Shown: piece after piece, positions 1 to 11,790 of the stretch
Layout of the letters: every line of letters begins with the position of its first letter
Position numbering within the stretch: the first letter of the stretch is position 1
NCBI GenBank assembly: GCA_030272585.1
Contig: BSYQ01000001.1
Coordinates: 9,563,001-9,627,000, forward strand
DNA from: Bryopsis sp. KO-2023
Lineage: Eukaryota; Chlorophyta; Ulvophyceae; Bryopsidales; Bryopsidaceae
DNA length: 64,000 nt
Direction of reading: 5' to 3'
The notes under the pieces: model-generated
Seen by the model: the letters and a program-made list of their open reading frames with translations, nothing else
What the model was told of the DNA's origin: nothing
Database searches by the model: none
Program-made: the position numbers and the translations under genes

Positions 1-217
1 TCTTTTCATTCTGTGGGGAATGAAAATCGCCCACAGCATCGAGACAAATTTTCTCGAACGAGTTCTTGAGTTCTACCCGCTTTTTTTTTCTGGACTGGAA
101 GTCCCGAGGGTAATTGTTGCAGTATTTTTGAACACAATTTGCAGCATGGCTAATTGCTGTCGGTGCTCATGAGGGTGATTTAAAAGAAAAAAAAATTATT
201 TGTGTGTGTGTTTTCAG

Positions 218-893
218 TTGATGATGCAAAAGTGAACAACTTCCTTGTTCTCAGAAATGCAAGGGTCGATATGTTCAAAGGATCGATGCGGTTGGCTGTC
301 AATCAGTGGGGAACCGTTGAAGTCGGGGAAGGGAAGTTCAAAGTTAATGTAAGTGAATTTAGTCAGTCTCTGTTAGTCACTGTATTTGTTCAGTTTTTGT
401 GCGAAATCAAACACCTCACTGAGTTTTAAAAAAGAAAAAAAAAAGTGTGGGAACTAATTTTGTTGATAGGCAAATTTGAAAAAGGTGAGGATGTTCGTGT
501 TTTTGTTTCTTTTTATTATTATTATTATTAATCAACAGACCCAGTCGGAAAGAAGCTTGTTATATTTACCTAATAGATGAATATGATTCAATTCACCATT
601 CAAATAGGTCGAGTAAAAAGAATTTGAGGAAAATGGAAGGATCTGAGAATGTGGATGCCATTGATTATCGTTTTTCAACACAGTCGATCCAGGCCTGCAA
701 GTTTTTTTTTCCCCCCTGAAGCTAATGCTGTTTTGACACCCCCCCCCCCAAAAAAAAAAAAAGGAAAAAACATTTTTTTTTTTTTTTTGACAAAGACATT
801 TGGATTGACATTTTTATTTTTATTTTTGATCACCCACAGAAGGAGAACAATTTGTCGCTAGTGGAGTACGAACTTGTCACGATCAATCAGTAG
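218..893 (+). CDS. OB-fold single-strand nucleic-acid binding protein, At4g28440-like (3' part)
   Basis: Two exons are visible, about 218-348 and 840-893, joined in phase and ending in TAG. The peptide reads through LRNARVDMFKGSMRLAV and ends KENNLSLVEYELV, which matches the conserved core and C-terminus of the plant At4g28440 family, small proteins related to SOSS-B/hSSB single-strand-binding OB folds. The 5' exons lie outside the window, so only the last 60 or so residues are seen. Family members are about 150 residues long and are thought to bind single-stranded nucleic acid; the exact role is not known to me. The intron (349-839) is T- and C-rich with long homopolymers. The match is by recalled family sequence, not by a search. 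Confidence 0.82.
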
Positions 894-1783
894 AGCTGGC
901 AGGGGGAAAAAGGACAAAAAGAAAACAAACCACCTGTGGCCTTTCAAGGATTCTCAACTTGGATGTGAAAGCAAGAAAAGATAAAAAAAAGAAGAAGGGA
1001 ATTCAACGGGTCACAAATCAGCGCAAGAGGGCTGGGGCAACTTAGGCAAAAAAAAAGAAAAAGTTACACAAGGAACAAAGGAACAAAAAAAAGAAAGAGT
1101 ATAGATGGAATGAATGAATACTTCTCAAAGGCAAAGCTGGGGACCCTTTCACTTTCTTTGGTTCCGTAATATGCAGCTGAAATATTATTTGGTGTTTTTC
1201 TTTTCTTTTCTTTCCTTTTTTTTTTCTTTTGCCCAGATGTTGATGTTCGTAATGCTACGGACGAATGCATGCATTGCTGTAGATAGAAGGGGAAAAAAAA
1301 AACAAGAAGAAGAAGAAAAGAAAAAAAAAGGGGAAAGAAAAAGAAAAGAAACCAAGATGATTGGAAATTTGTAACACAAGTATTTGGTTCAAACAAACCA
1401 CTTGGGAAAGACAAAATAGAAATGTCGATTCAGCAGAGTCTTCCAGCCCTTTTGCGGTTGATAACAGGTGTAAGCCTTCCTCCCTTGATGGGCCCTGAAA
1501 GTATTGATTAGAATTCCTGCTAAAACTGATTCTCTGCCAGTGTGACAGCAAAAGGCCTGTCCAAAGTGCTGAATGATCGATGAAATGTCACAGCCAAGAT
1601 TGAAATATCTTGGAAAGGAAACATGCAATCCTGTAAAATGCCCCTCTTCTACACAAGAATCAAGAAACAAATGGCAGTGACCTGATGAATGCCTGGATTT
1701 GGGATGTTGATGTGGTGTGGGTGACTAATGGACGCCCTCCTCTCTTTTTCCAAACCAAATTGTGTATTTTATGCGTCCTAAAG
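894..1783. other. Intergenic, purine/pyrimidine-rich, no gene seen
   Basis: This is the 3' flank of the OB-fold gene and the 5' flank of PIG-Q. It contains long A- and GA-rich tracts (roughly 960-1110 and 1290-1350) and a T-rich tract (1195-1230). The open frames here are low-complexity Lys/Phe runs and are not supported as genes. Confidence 0.6.
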
Positions 1784-4700
1784 ATGGATGCAACACTGAG
1801 AATCCTGTTTCCTTGGCCTGTTTCGACGGCTCCACGCGACGGAGATTTGTTGTACGGATGCGTTGAATCAAGCCAACACCACGACGATCCAAAGCCACGC
1901 AAATCGCAGACTTTGATCATCTTGGGTTTCTCGAAGGCAGCTTCTTCCGAAGCCCTGGCGGATGCACTCCGTTCCATCCGTGCTCTGGACCCCTCGCTTG
2001 AGAACAGTCTGTCAAATTGTGGCGGCCAATTGGGCGTTTATGGTTGCTGGGGGGGAAAACAGGGATCCCATGCAAGGGATCACGAGTTATGGATTTCTTG
2101 CGAGGCTGAGACTGTCAGCGGACGCCCTCGCGTGTCTAATGTTGTCCATCAAGGAGCCTGCTCCCGTGTCCATGTGGGTTCGAACTGCAATCATGAATGG
2201 CTCTGCACATGTGATCGGTAATGAGTGTCATGTTTGGATGGGATTGACTGTTGATTGATCACAGGTAGTGTTCTACAAGCCTCCTGTGGTTGGAGAATGG
2301 CATTTGGCTGTTGATTCTAAGGAAGCCTGGTCCAGAGCCATCGCTGGAGCATCCGATCGGCCCCAAAGTCAGCAAGGCAAGCATCCCAGAAACCATCCAT
2401 TCTTACATTTCCCCTCGAGCTTTTCTGGCGGATTGATCCAGGATGATGCCAACCCGATTGTGTTGAATGCTGATATCTACAGATAGGTTTCCACTGGATC
2501 ATGCAGTCGAAATTATAAACCTGGCCCCTCACTTGGATGGAAAAATTCGGCAAAGGCTTGACGGGGTCCATCTCTCCAGTGCGAATCCCTTTGAGCACCG
2601 GTCTCGTCGATTTCATAGGGTGCCTGCCAGTCTGTCATCCAGCAAGGGATCATTTTCTGAAACAGGTTGGGAAACCTCACTACTCAACATTTCAACTTTT
2701 AAACATCGATGTGAATTCCACAGCACGAGGGGGGGGGGGGGGGGACAACTTGGTGTTGGGTTTTATCCTAGCTAAGATTCTCGTCATTTGAGCAAACTGT
2801 TGATCAATTACCTGGATTGACAGGTCGGCATATATGTGCCATGGTTGGAGCAGCCAAACCTGTGCAAACTTTGCCGTCAAATGCTGCTTCGGAAAACTGT
2901 GCTATGATCAGCAGATGGCATTTCTGGTTCACCGTCGGAGTCCAATGGCTTATGGGATCGCTCCTGTGCATCCTCCTTTTCCACACTTCTCCAAACATCT
3001 CCTCTTTTTCAGGTAATGCAGCCACAGCTCTGGAGTTTTTCCAACCTGTTCAGTTTAAGGGGAAAGTTGGGAGGATCTCATACAAGGGGCTTTGATAACT
3101 TCCTGTGGACCAACAGGAAGCATCCCAGTTTTCAGGGGGTTCATGCATGAGCATATCGCCTGGCTGTCGGGGGCACCAGCAGGAATAAAGCTGCATTTGG
3201 AGCTGGCTGAACTGTATGCATGGGCTTCGACTGTGGTGACGGAATTCTCAATCACCGGGTTCTATGCCATTGCACCTTACGTTCCAATGGCAGTTGGCTT
3301 CGTTTCAATCTGTTCTTGCCTGGGGGGCGTCGGGCTCGGATTGGCTATGATCTGTGATTGCTTGGCAATCATAGCCATTCCGGTGATTACTCTGCATACA
3401 GGTGAGTGTTTTCTGTTTTTTGGTAAGTTTTTTGGGGTGAGGTTTCATCCTGGGAATGGTTGTGTTCTTTCCTGGATTGCGAGTGCTATTGTTGATTTGT
3501 TGGGGAAATGCCAGGAATGTCGATCGTGTATTCCAATCAGCTGAAGTTTCTGGGGATCACATGGAAGCTGCTGCGAGGCCGGCACTCCAGCAGGGGCCGT
3601 AAGCTGAAGCAACGAAGAAATAGGAGAAGGTTGAATGAGCAGGTGAACTCGCGACCCTCTTGTTTTCAAATGTCGCAGGAAAGGAAAGACAGAAGTGTGT
3701 CGGAAGTGGCAAATGCACTGGCAAACGATATGTTTTTCCTATGATATGTCTTATTTTGTTTCTATTTCTGCTGTTTATAATCCAATATATACGATGCAGG
3801 ATGAGGCTGGTGTCGATGCTGACCAAAATCCGCCAGGGCAAGATAAGAAAAAGAAGGTGGGGTGTGAAACGGTGGTAGGATTGAAATTTGTTACATGTTG
3901 CCCATCCACTGTGCAAATGAATGATTTTGGCCTTCCTCTCTGATACTAATCGACCAAACTATCATAGTATTTCCATAGTCAAACTCCCCAAAACATCCTG
4001 CTAGGTCTAGTGTCATCCTTTCTATCCCCCGTCTCTGATTTGCATAAGCAAAATTTCGTGTTGCCAGTACGAAGCTCTTGACATTGTTATTTTTTTTATG
4101 AGGTGTTTCGATTGGTGGCTGCTGCGATTGGGTTCGGTCAATGGTTGTTGAATTAAAATAATGCTAAATATAGAATGACACCCTGGCGATCGCACTTACA
4201 AAACCAATGATGTTTTAAGATGGGAGATGTGTTCGAAAGCAGTCTGACAGGAAATAGTATCCCTAGTCTCTCTCAATATATATATTTATGTGAATTTGGG
4301 TTGTGAGGAGAGGTCGTTCTGCATGTCAGGATGATGAAGTATTAATGGAGCACCTGATTGTTGGGGTGTTGCTGTTCACACCCCTTCTCGCTCTCTTACC
4401 GACGACTCTCGTGTTCTACGTTTTCTTCCTGGCTTTGTACCTCTGTATAGCCATCACCAGCTTCCTGCTGAATATCGTTTCGGATGTATTGCTGGCTAAT
4501 CCACTCTTCTTTCTAGTGTGCAGAATTGCAAGGCCAGGGCTGTTGCCAGGTATGGTATTTTCCCAGTGAAGCTTCTCGCCTTGCGGGTGAGGGAGCATCG
4601 AATGTTTGTGCATAAAGTGATATTTACAGGTTCTTCTGGGCATTTGTGCTTCCTGGACTGACATGCAGAGCAATCAAACTCATAGGTTCGTCCTCCCAGA

Positions 4701-4997
4701 TGCTTGCACTCCACACTTCCTGATGCAATGTTTGTAGGTGGATTCAGAATGGTGGGGTTACAGTCATCTCAGCTGGGCATCGATGGGAAGCAGATGTCTT
4801 CCTCAGACTCAACAGTGAAGTGCTGCTATTTTGAGCTGCAATCCTTGCCAGCGCCATGGGGTCAATTTCCTGCGTTTGCTGCTGATCTTATATTCCGGCG
4901 CCGATCCCCTTCTGTATCTTTTGAGAATTGCAAATTGATGTGTGTGGGGAAGCTGGTTGCATGGCGAAGAAAAGTGCGACTCATTCACACTTTGTAA
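1784..4997 (+). CDS. PIGQ: GPI-N-acetylglucosaminyltransferase subunit Q (PIG-Q/GPI1), multi-exon
   Basis: Subunit of the ER enzyme complex that moves GlcNAc from UDP-GlcNAc to phosphatidylinositol, the first step of GPI-anchor synthesis. Recognised from segments that line up with plant PIG-Q: HVIVFY...GEWHL across the intron 2218-2268; AWLSGAPAGIKLHLELAEL and the following hydrophobic stretch (exon about 3067-3401); YSNQLKFLGITWKLLRG (3515-3642); and LIVGVLLFTPLLALLPTT (exon 4308-4549). A last exon near 4737-4997 carries FELQSLPAPWGQF and the stop. The start at 1784 gives an N-terminus (LRILFPWPVS) like the family. Several membrane segments are visible. Oddity: within exon 1 the reading frame changes at a run of seven G near 2049-2055, which may be an assembly slip or a tiny unseen intron. 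Joins between 3643 and 4308 and after 4549 are unresolved. The gene converges on the MSL gene. Confidence 0.8.
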
Positions 4998-5298
4998 ATT
5001 CTTTTGGTTTGTTGTTGACCACCAACCACCCCACCCTGGTGCCATAGCATGGGCAGTTGAAAATTGATCTCACACTTTCCTCTGTACCTACAACTTATCA
5101 GCTTTCAGGACTTCTCCGTGAGCAAGTCGACGGTGCAATTCTTCCCACTCCTGGGTAAGATTCTTCTTTTCACAATATTGGTTCGTTATTCCACAACCTA
5201 CAACGTACTTAGCAATTCTCTTCCCCATCAAAAATGACAAAATATCTGGAACCAGGCCATCCACTCCAAAATGCGAACTGCTCAAACTGACAGACACG
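4998..5298. other. Convergent gap between PIG-Q and MSL
   Basis: About 300 bases between the stop codons of two convergent genes, so both 3' UTRs must lie here. I see no further gene. Confidence 0.5.
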
Positions 5299-8200
5299 TC
5301 AAAAACCGAGTTTTGCATCTTCGATTTCCATTTCCTCTAGCAGCTGCCGAACAGCCACCACCAGTGACAAACGCAGAGCAGTGAAGGATGCAATTTTCTT
5401 CATGGAGGTTGCCTGGGCCAAAATACCCCCCACACAATCAATGCGATTCCACAACCGTCAAAATGTCGCACATTTCCATTTTTAAATCGGTGGTATGGCC
5501 TTTTTCATGGGTAATGCATCTTAACATCAATTTTTTTTATTTGGATGTTCCAAATCACACCATCAAGACACAGAAGAGCAAGTGATGGTCTTTCCCCTCC
5601 CCCCCCCTTAAAATATAAAAAAAAATATAAAAAAAAAGGAAACCCAGGGTAATAATGTGTTTTGCTTCCCACCTGTATGTCGACAATAATCTGGGAATCC
5701 GTGATGCTGGAGATGCTGGCACCATGTGACAGCAAGTTATTAATCCCGTTCATTTTTCCAACCAGCTCAGTGATTTTCGACGTGATGTCTTCAACCTGCA
5801 GAGCATGTTCACTCACTTGAATGCCTTTTACAAACAGTTGCAACAAACCAAGACATAGAAATAGGCCAAAAACAGTGGCGATCGACTTGATATTTGACTA
5901 CCAAGAAAAAATGGGAACTCAGCATTACCTTGTCAAGATGTGCATAACCAAGTTTCGCCTTGACAACCACTCGCCGCCCACCTTCTGGTTCTGGGTTTCC
6001 AATAGTGCGCGACTCATTTCCGATTATCAAATCTGCCAAAACCTGCAATTCAAAACGATTCACTTGGAACAAGAAAAAAACAACTTCATCGACTGTACCA
6101 AGTTAAGAAACAACCATCCAAACGCCAAGTTTTTCTTTCTCAGTATTTTTTTCTAAATAGTGCAGAATTGCCCAAAGAGAAACGCAGTAACAGAAACTGA
6201 TCATATGAGGAAAAAATTGTCCTTGGCTACTTTCTGCTGTCGGGAGAAAAAGAAAAAAAAGACTGATTGAATTCGAAAAAAATTCTGTACATAATATAAA
6301 TATAACAGTGTCTGAATGAAAGAAACTAGAACAGCAGCAAAAGAATTTCTGGTACATCAATTCAACAGGGCACTCTCCAAATGCAGTATTCTTTTTGGGC
6401 AAGTTTTTCCTACTTTGTTCGGCACTTCCAGAGGGTATCCCTTGTCGACCCTGATAACAGTTCTCAGCGGATTGACGTGCTCCACCACACCCCCCAAAAC
6501 TCGATTTCCATTGGATGCGAACACCTCTATCCGATCGCCTGCCACAAAGGGACGTGATAAAAACTGTGAGTGACAAAACAACAAAGAAAGAAAAAAATCA
6601 GCCAAGAAAAACTGACCCTGTTTTTTTTTTGTTTTTTTTGTTTTTTCCCCCCAAAAGAAAAAACACAAATGAAAAATGAAAAAACAAAAGAACTAACACT
6701 TAAGAAGTTGAACAGGCTCGGATTTTTCTTTTCTTTTTTTCCTAAGTCTAGCATAGACTATGATTTCAATGAAATCACATAAGTACGTTCATTTTATTGC
6801 AGATGGATCTGTTAAGGGATTAGAAAAACAAAACAAGGATTTTTCCACAATCTTTTCCACAATATGGCCACATCTCTATAACCAAGAACGAACGAGAAAA
6901 ATCCTTACCAAGTTGATTCCAGAGATCATGTTGGACACCACCGACTGAGCGGCCAATCCGACGATCACACCACTGACACTTCCAAATGCCAACAGAGGTT
7001 TCACATCGATTCCTGCCACATGGAACCCCAGCATAATTCCAACACCAACCATCACCTAGAAAACGAACAAATTGAAATAATTCCATTACGTGGAAATTGT
7101 GCATATGAAAAGAGGAGGCCTTTGGTCTTTTAAGTAATAAATTTCATTCCAAATTTTTTCAAACTTTTTAAAAATCCAGCACTGGAAGGTGGAAATTATT
7201 CTATTATTTTATTATTTTTCTTGCTGAGGTTTGCTAGAAAAATTTGTTTGAAACCACACAGGAATGAGGCATCCTCAGGTCTGTCTTGGAACCGCCAGTT
7301 TCTGTTTTTAAATGGGCATATCCAGCACCTTCCGCAACACTGATAGATATCCAGCTCAGCAACGATGCATAGATATATTGAATTCTGTTTCTATTTTTTT
7401 GCACAGCAGAAAAGCAGAACCACACTGAACAGATTCTTACCCAGGACGACAGCGTGTTCATTGGCACAACAATCCGTTTGAAGTCGTAATATGCCGGATT
7501 TTGGTAGCTCTTATCGTCCAAAAACCACATCACATATCGATTTTTCAGCGATACCAAAAACCACACCCTGCGATACAAACAGAAAACAACTCAAAAACCG
7601 TCAGTAACAGCCTTTCTTCCTCAAAGAAAATGAATTTCCTCATTTCCAAACTTCCAAGTTTTTATATTTTTTTTGGGGCATGTTGGATGGCTTTGGTGAG
7701 TGAATGTAGTAAACCTCGACGAAATTTGAATGCTTGGTGGTTTTCCATGCATGCTTTTTGGAAATCCAGCCCTTTAGGATTTCAACCTACCCCAATGCCA
7801 GGAAACATACGATTGCGAAATCCCATACAACCTTGTCAACTTGCAGCAGCATCTCCTTCGAGCGCCTTATCACATGCTCTATGACAGACCAGATCCGAGA
7901 GTGAGTTTTATTGGAGTTTTGTCAATCCATGCCCAGTGCTATCAAACCAAACCCAAAACCACTCGATTAAACATCAGGATAAGGATTATTATTGCAATAC
8001 ATGGAAGAAAAAAGCAAAAAGAAACTCAAAAGCACAAAGCAGCATCATGATAAGAACAGTTAAATATCCCCCCACTTAAAGAGAGTACATGTAGCGGCCG
8101 ATCCAGAATTTAAAGGAAAAAAAAAAACACGATACTTTCCTAGTGTCAAACCCAAACCTTTTCAAAACACATTTTGGAATGCTTTGGGTGGACGCACCAT

Positions 8201-9069
8201 ATTTTAAAAGACCAGTGCAGTCTGAGCAAAGCAAAGCCAGCTCGTCCAGGCTGGCTAAACCGACTCGACATGAATGAACCAGCGCAATGAAGGGAAAGAA
8301 AACTGTCATTGGTGGGTACAGAGATTTGAACAGGAGCTTGCAGAACTCCACGGTCGTATCTGTTTGGGAGCCATGGAGCTGGGGGGGGGGGGGGAATCAC
8401 AATGGTCAAATCATGATCGATCCAAATGAAAGTTTGTTTTTGATGGAACCTGGGAAAAGTAATGGAAAAATGATAAAACACTGGATGATCCCGCTCTTGT
8501 GAGTTTTCACCACCCCGATTTTTCAAGGGAAAGATAAGCATCAACCCGTGACTTTTCAGTGATTTTTACTTTCGAAAAATTAAATCGAAAATATTTGAAT
8601 TTTCGTTTCGTCAAGGAAAGGGGGGAGTAGATTGATGTTGCAAGCATAGATGAATGAAAATTTGCAAAGCCATCCAACAGACAAATGATCTCTCTACCTC
8701 CTGCGACAAGTGTTTTCGGATCTCCCCCAGCAGTCCAAGGAAAACGTACACAGCGATAATCGTCCCCGTGATCCGGAAAGCACCACCGACGATCGGCACC
8801 CAGGCAGCCCTCGACAATCCCAGGAAACTCTCAAAAGGTGGCAAGTAACTTTTGCAACTCAGTCGTGACGACGATCGCCCTGGGGTGTGCTTCTCGAGGG
8901 ATGGCAATAAACTATGGGTACTCTGTCGATGAGCACGAGTATGTCCACCGACTGGACATGGAAAGTTAGGGCTGACACCAGCATGGGCTCGAGTGTTTAT
9001 TCGACGGAAGCTCCTGCGGGCCAGTTGGTTCTTGTGGAGCAATGGGGTTGATCGTTGGCAGGCGATCAT
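5299..9069 (-). CDS. MscS-like mechanosensitive ion channel, probably plastid-targeted (MSL)
   Basis: Nine exons, all in phase: 9069-8698, 8378-8198, 7878-7791, 7567-7441, 7055-6909, 6563-6414, 6042-5929, 5795-5673, 5412-5299, giving 471 residues. MscS channels open under membrane tension; plant MSL1-3 act in mitochondria or plastid envelopes. The diagnostic pore helix is GVIVGLAAQSVVSNMISGI (about residues 285-305), followed by the beta domain with SRPFVAGDRIEV and VVEHVNPLRTVIRV (about 306-350). Upstream are several hydrophobic helices. The first ~95 residues are rich in Arg, Ser and His with few acidic residues, which suggests an organelle transit peptide. The start is the first in-frame ATG; 5' of it the frame stays open but without ATG. 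Intron 7440-7056 keeps frame for part of its length and was excluded because the exon-exon join aligns directly with family members. Confidence 0.87.
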
Positions 9070-9326
9070 AGGACGAGGAGGTGTTTTGAGTAAAGCGCGA
9101 AAGAGACGGTTTCGTGTTACATGTTCCGTGTTCGAGTATCTTTGACAGACAGACAGACAAACGCCCACTCACTCATTGTGAGTTCTACCTCATACCTCGT
9201 ACACAGAAAATGATGAAACGTGTCTCCCCTAGAGCATCACTTTTGAAGGTCGCATCCAGGCATAAAAACGGTTGAAAAAAAAGTCCTGCTGCTTGTTTTG
9301 TGAAACGGAGGGAAAACAAAAAAAAA

Positions 9327-9397
9327 GGCGAGGCCGGAATCGAACCGGCCAAAAATTCCAAACGCCTCCCGAGTCCAACGGGCTTCTCCTACAAGAC
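9327..9397 (-). pseudogene. tRNA-like fragment with T-arm and poly-T terminator
   Basis: Read on the minus strand, this has a perfect T-arm (stem GCCGG/CCGGC around TTCGATT), an anticodon-like stem CCCG/CGGG around TTGGACT (anticodon GGA would be serine), and a run of nine T straight after the 3' end, as a Pol III terminator would give. The 3' acceptor strand has no partner at the 5' side; instead a T16 run and GTCTTGTAG precede it. It therefore looks like a 5'-truncated tRNA copy or a tRNA-derived repeat rather than a working gene. A chance resemblance is not excluded. Confidence 0.35.
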
Positions 9398-9438
9398 AAA
9401 AAAAAAAAAAAAAAGTTAAAAAAAATAAAAATTATCAA

Positions 9439-9478
9439 GGATCGGATCTGGAAAGCTGGAGCTTTCCAAATCCGATCC
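9439..9478. repeat. Near-perfect inverted repeat, 19-nt arms, 2-nt loop
   Basis: Left arm 9439-9457 and right arm 9460-9478 pair over 19 positions with one mismatch, separated by GG. It could form a tight hairpin or serve as a dimeric binding site. It lies next to the tRNA-like fragment in the divergent intergenic region. Confidence 0.75.
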
Positions 9479-10083
9479 AAGACCGGTTTTTAATGATTTC
9501 TGAACTATTTTGAGGTTCAACTGTCCGCAAGAATATGTTCTCAACCTGCTATTTCTCCCTTGGCACTATAGTTCGTTGATGCGTTGATTCGTCCATGACG
9601 ACTCAATGTAGAAAAATACATCATGTTTTCGCACCTCGAACCAATGCGGAGACCTAAAGGTCACGCTCCCTAAATAATAACTGCTGGCCCCCAGTCGGTA
9701 CAAGAGGGCGATCGCTTCACAGGCAACCCCTACTGGTGCGTGTTTCGGCTCGGGGCTATTGAAACAGCTGCCTTTGAAGGAAGGGGAGTTTTGCTCCAGT
9801 TGGACGCTGAGAGGGGACGTTGCTAGCTGTTGCCAACGGCCGAAAGCACAAGGTGTGGCGACCGAAATTCGTCCAGGTTTTCGTTTTTTGTGGGAGTTCG
9901 AAGCGTTTCTCGAGTATGCTTTCCCCTGGATCTATCGCGCCACGCAGGCGTTTCAATGACGTCTAGAGGGGAAAAGTTCGCGGGATCCTGGACGTCAGTT
10001 CCAGGGGTGGTGCTCGGAGCGATTCGAGTCTCGTAAGCTTTTGTATAAGCTTTGCTGTTGTCTCTGCTGCAGGGTGTCTGAGG

Positions 10084-11790
10084 ATGGCGACGGGGATTCG
10101 ATACGATTTGGCTGATCCCGAAAGTGGTACGGTTTGGTTTGTATGATCGACCGGGAACTGAAGGAATTCATCGTTTCCTAACTTTGAAATACACTAGTTT
10201 CACCGTTGCTGGCAGTTGGCTTCAGTCGACGTCTTTCCCCGACATCCCAAAGCGTCGGCAGGAGTCTCCCCAAACCGTCGAGACCCTGTTTTTGCTTGGT
10301 GACTAAGAGAACCGCATAATCTTTACCAATCGCTACAAATGATGAACGAAATGTTTTGCTGTTTTTGTTGCTGGTAGACCCTGGCTGGGATTATGATACC
10401 CCTGGTGGTGTACAGAGGGGGCACCCCTCCATTGCAATATGGACTTGGGCAAGAAAAGGAATGTTCCCACCAACTACGCAGGTAATGGAAATCAGCCTTT
10501 CCATCAGTCTTTCCATCGCACAGCTCATATTTGACAATGTGGAAAAAATTTGACAGAATAGCCATCAGAATTGCTGTTGCACCCTGCCGAAAGGAATGGA
10601 TATGTTCCTTTCTCATGCAGAACTTTTTTGCCTTGCCCTTCTTGCGCACCCTTTTCCTAGTTCCCGAAAAGCATGTGTTTACTAATCGCTGGAATGGCTG
10701 TCCCCCCTCAGGTGACAGAAACAAACACAGAAGCATGGAGGAGCCTGACTGCTGCAGCACCCGACATTACTGTTCGAGCGAGAGCCCAATTTGCAAGGGA
10801 ACTGTTTTTAAATTCAGAGGACATGCAGTGGTATTACCTGTCCGCGGATGGTGCCATCGATAATATGAGCTACAGCGGTCCAGACATGATATACTATTTG
10901 GGGAATGGGCAGCTTCCTGGGGAGATTCAGCTGTGTGGAGTGGCTGGGCAGAGGGGGGCGCCGCCCAGGTCGCAGTTCAAAAAATTCAGTCAAGTTTTGG
11001 AGCAATTCATGGGTGAAAGAGTGCCGTTACCGAGACCTGTGACGCCCCGTTCGGAGGTCAGTCATGACACTCATGAGGTTGTGGTGTCAGTCAAGGGGTC
11101 TGAAAATGGAATCAATGGCAGTACAGTCGAAAACGTGGATTGATTGCTGGGGAGAGGAGGGAGAAGGAAGGGGAGGGGGGTGGGGGAATCGAGTTGAGAA
11201 AACTGCTGACCGAAGTTTCACGAGGTTTTTTTATGAGCAGTGGATGGGAATTTTGTGCATTTTGGAGGTGCTTGAGTCCTCTTTTTTTGTCTTAGTGTCG
11301 ATTTGAAACTCTGGTGGCGTATGGACTTGTATCGAATTACCCTGCCTCCAGAACCTCCTGTCACTTCACCAAGAATTTGCTGAAGAAAAGCCCTTCAAAA
11401 AGTTAAGAGGAATAAGGTGGATTTTCTTCTTGGTCTGCACAGGGAGGAGAAAATGGCAACTCATTGATGGGAAATTCCATAGTCCACTCGAACGGCAATG
11501 CTCCTGCCCCTGTTCAGGAAAAGAAGCCTATACCTGGATTTGCTGACCTTCAGATGATGCATAGAGATGCGTTATTCGGAGACCCCAACATGGAATGGTA
11601 CACTTGGTTTGACAACAGCGCATCTGGTCCTTTCCCTGGCAACATGATGAGGGATTTGTCTGCAGACGGCTCTTTGCCCAACACTTACCCTTTGCGGGCT
11701 GTTGCAACCGACTCCGCTCCCCCGCAAGAATCTGAATTCAAACCCCTTGAGGACCTACTTCTGGAACTCCACCTAGCGAAGGGTTCGTGA
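10084..11790 (+). CDS. Protein with two GYF-like repeats, function unknown
   Basis: Four in-phase exons, 10084-10126, 10378-10481, 10712-11056 and 11443-11790, encode 279 residues. Two segments (about 80-150 and 207-275) resemble each other and the GYF fold: each has a WYY/WYT start, a G-P-x-x-M helix region (SGPDM; GPFPGNM), a G-x-LP turn (GNGQLP; DGSLP), and an APP..S.FK end. GYF domains bind proline-rich peptides; plants have them in NERD-type and other chromatin or RNA proteins. The N-terminal 50 residues are Gly/Asp/Trp-rich and unlike anything I know. No catalytic motif is visible. The start ATG follows a CAG-like context and gives phase 1 for exon 2. The GYF assignment rests on pattern, not search, and is moderate; the exon structure is firmer. 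Confidence 0.62.

Larger units (their letters stand above)
9070..10083. other. Divergent intergenic region between MSL and the GYF-like gene
   Basis: About 1 kb that must hold the promoters of two divergent genes. It contains a tRNA-like fragment followed by an oligo-T on the minus strand (about 9327-9397) and a strong 19-nt inverted repeat (9439-9478). No further coding region is supported. Confidence 0.5.

Noticed and set aside
1064-1551. Several overlapping open frames on both strands
   Set aside because: They are translations of A/G- and T/C-rich runs (poly-Lys, poly-Phe) without family resemblance.
7056-7440. Open stretch continuing MSL exon 4 with a membrane-like YIYASLLSWISISVAEG peptide
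   Set aside because: The exon ending SSW at 7441 joins in phase to VMVGVGIML at 7055, and that join matches the channel family; the stretch in between breaks the phase and looks intronic.
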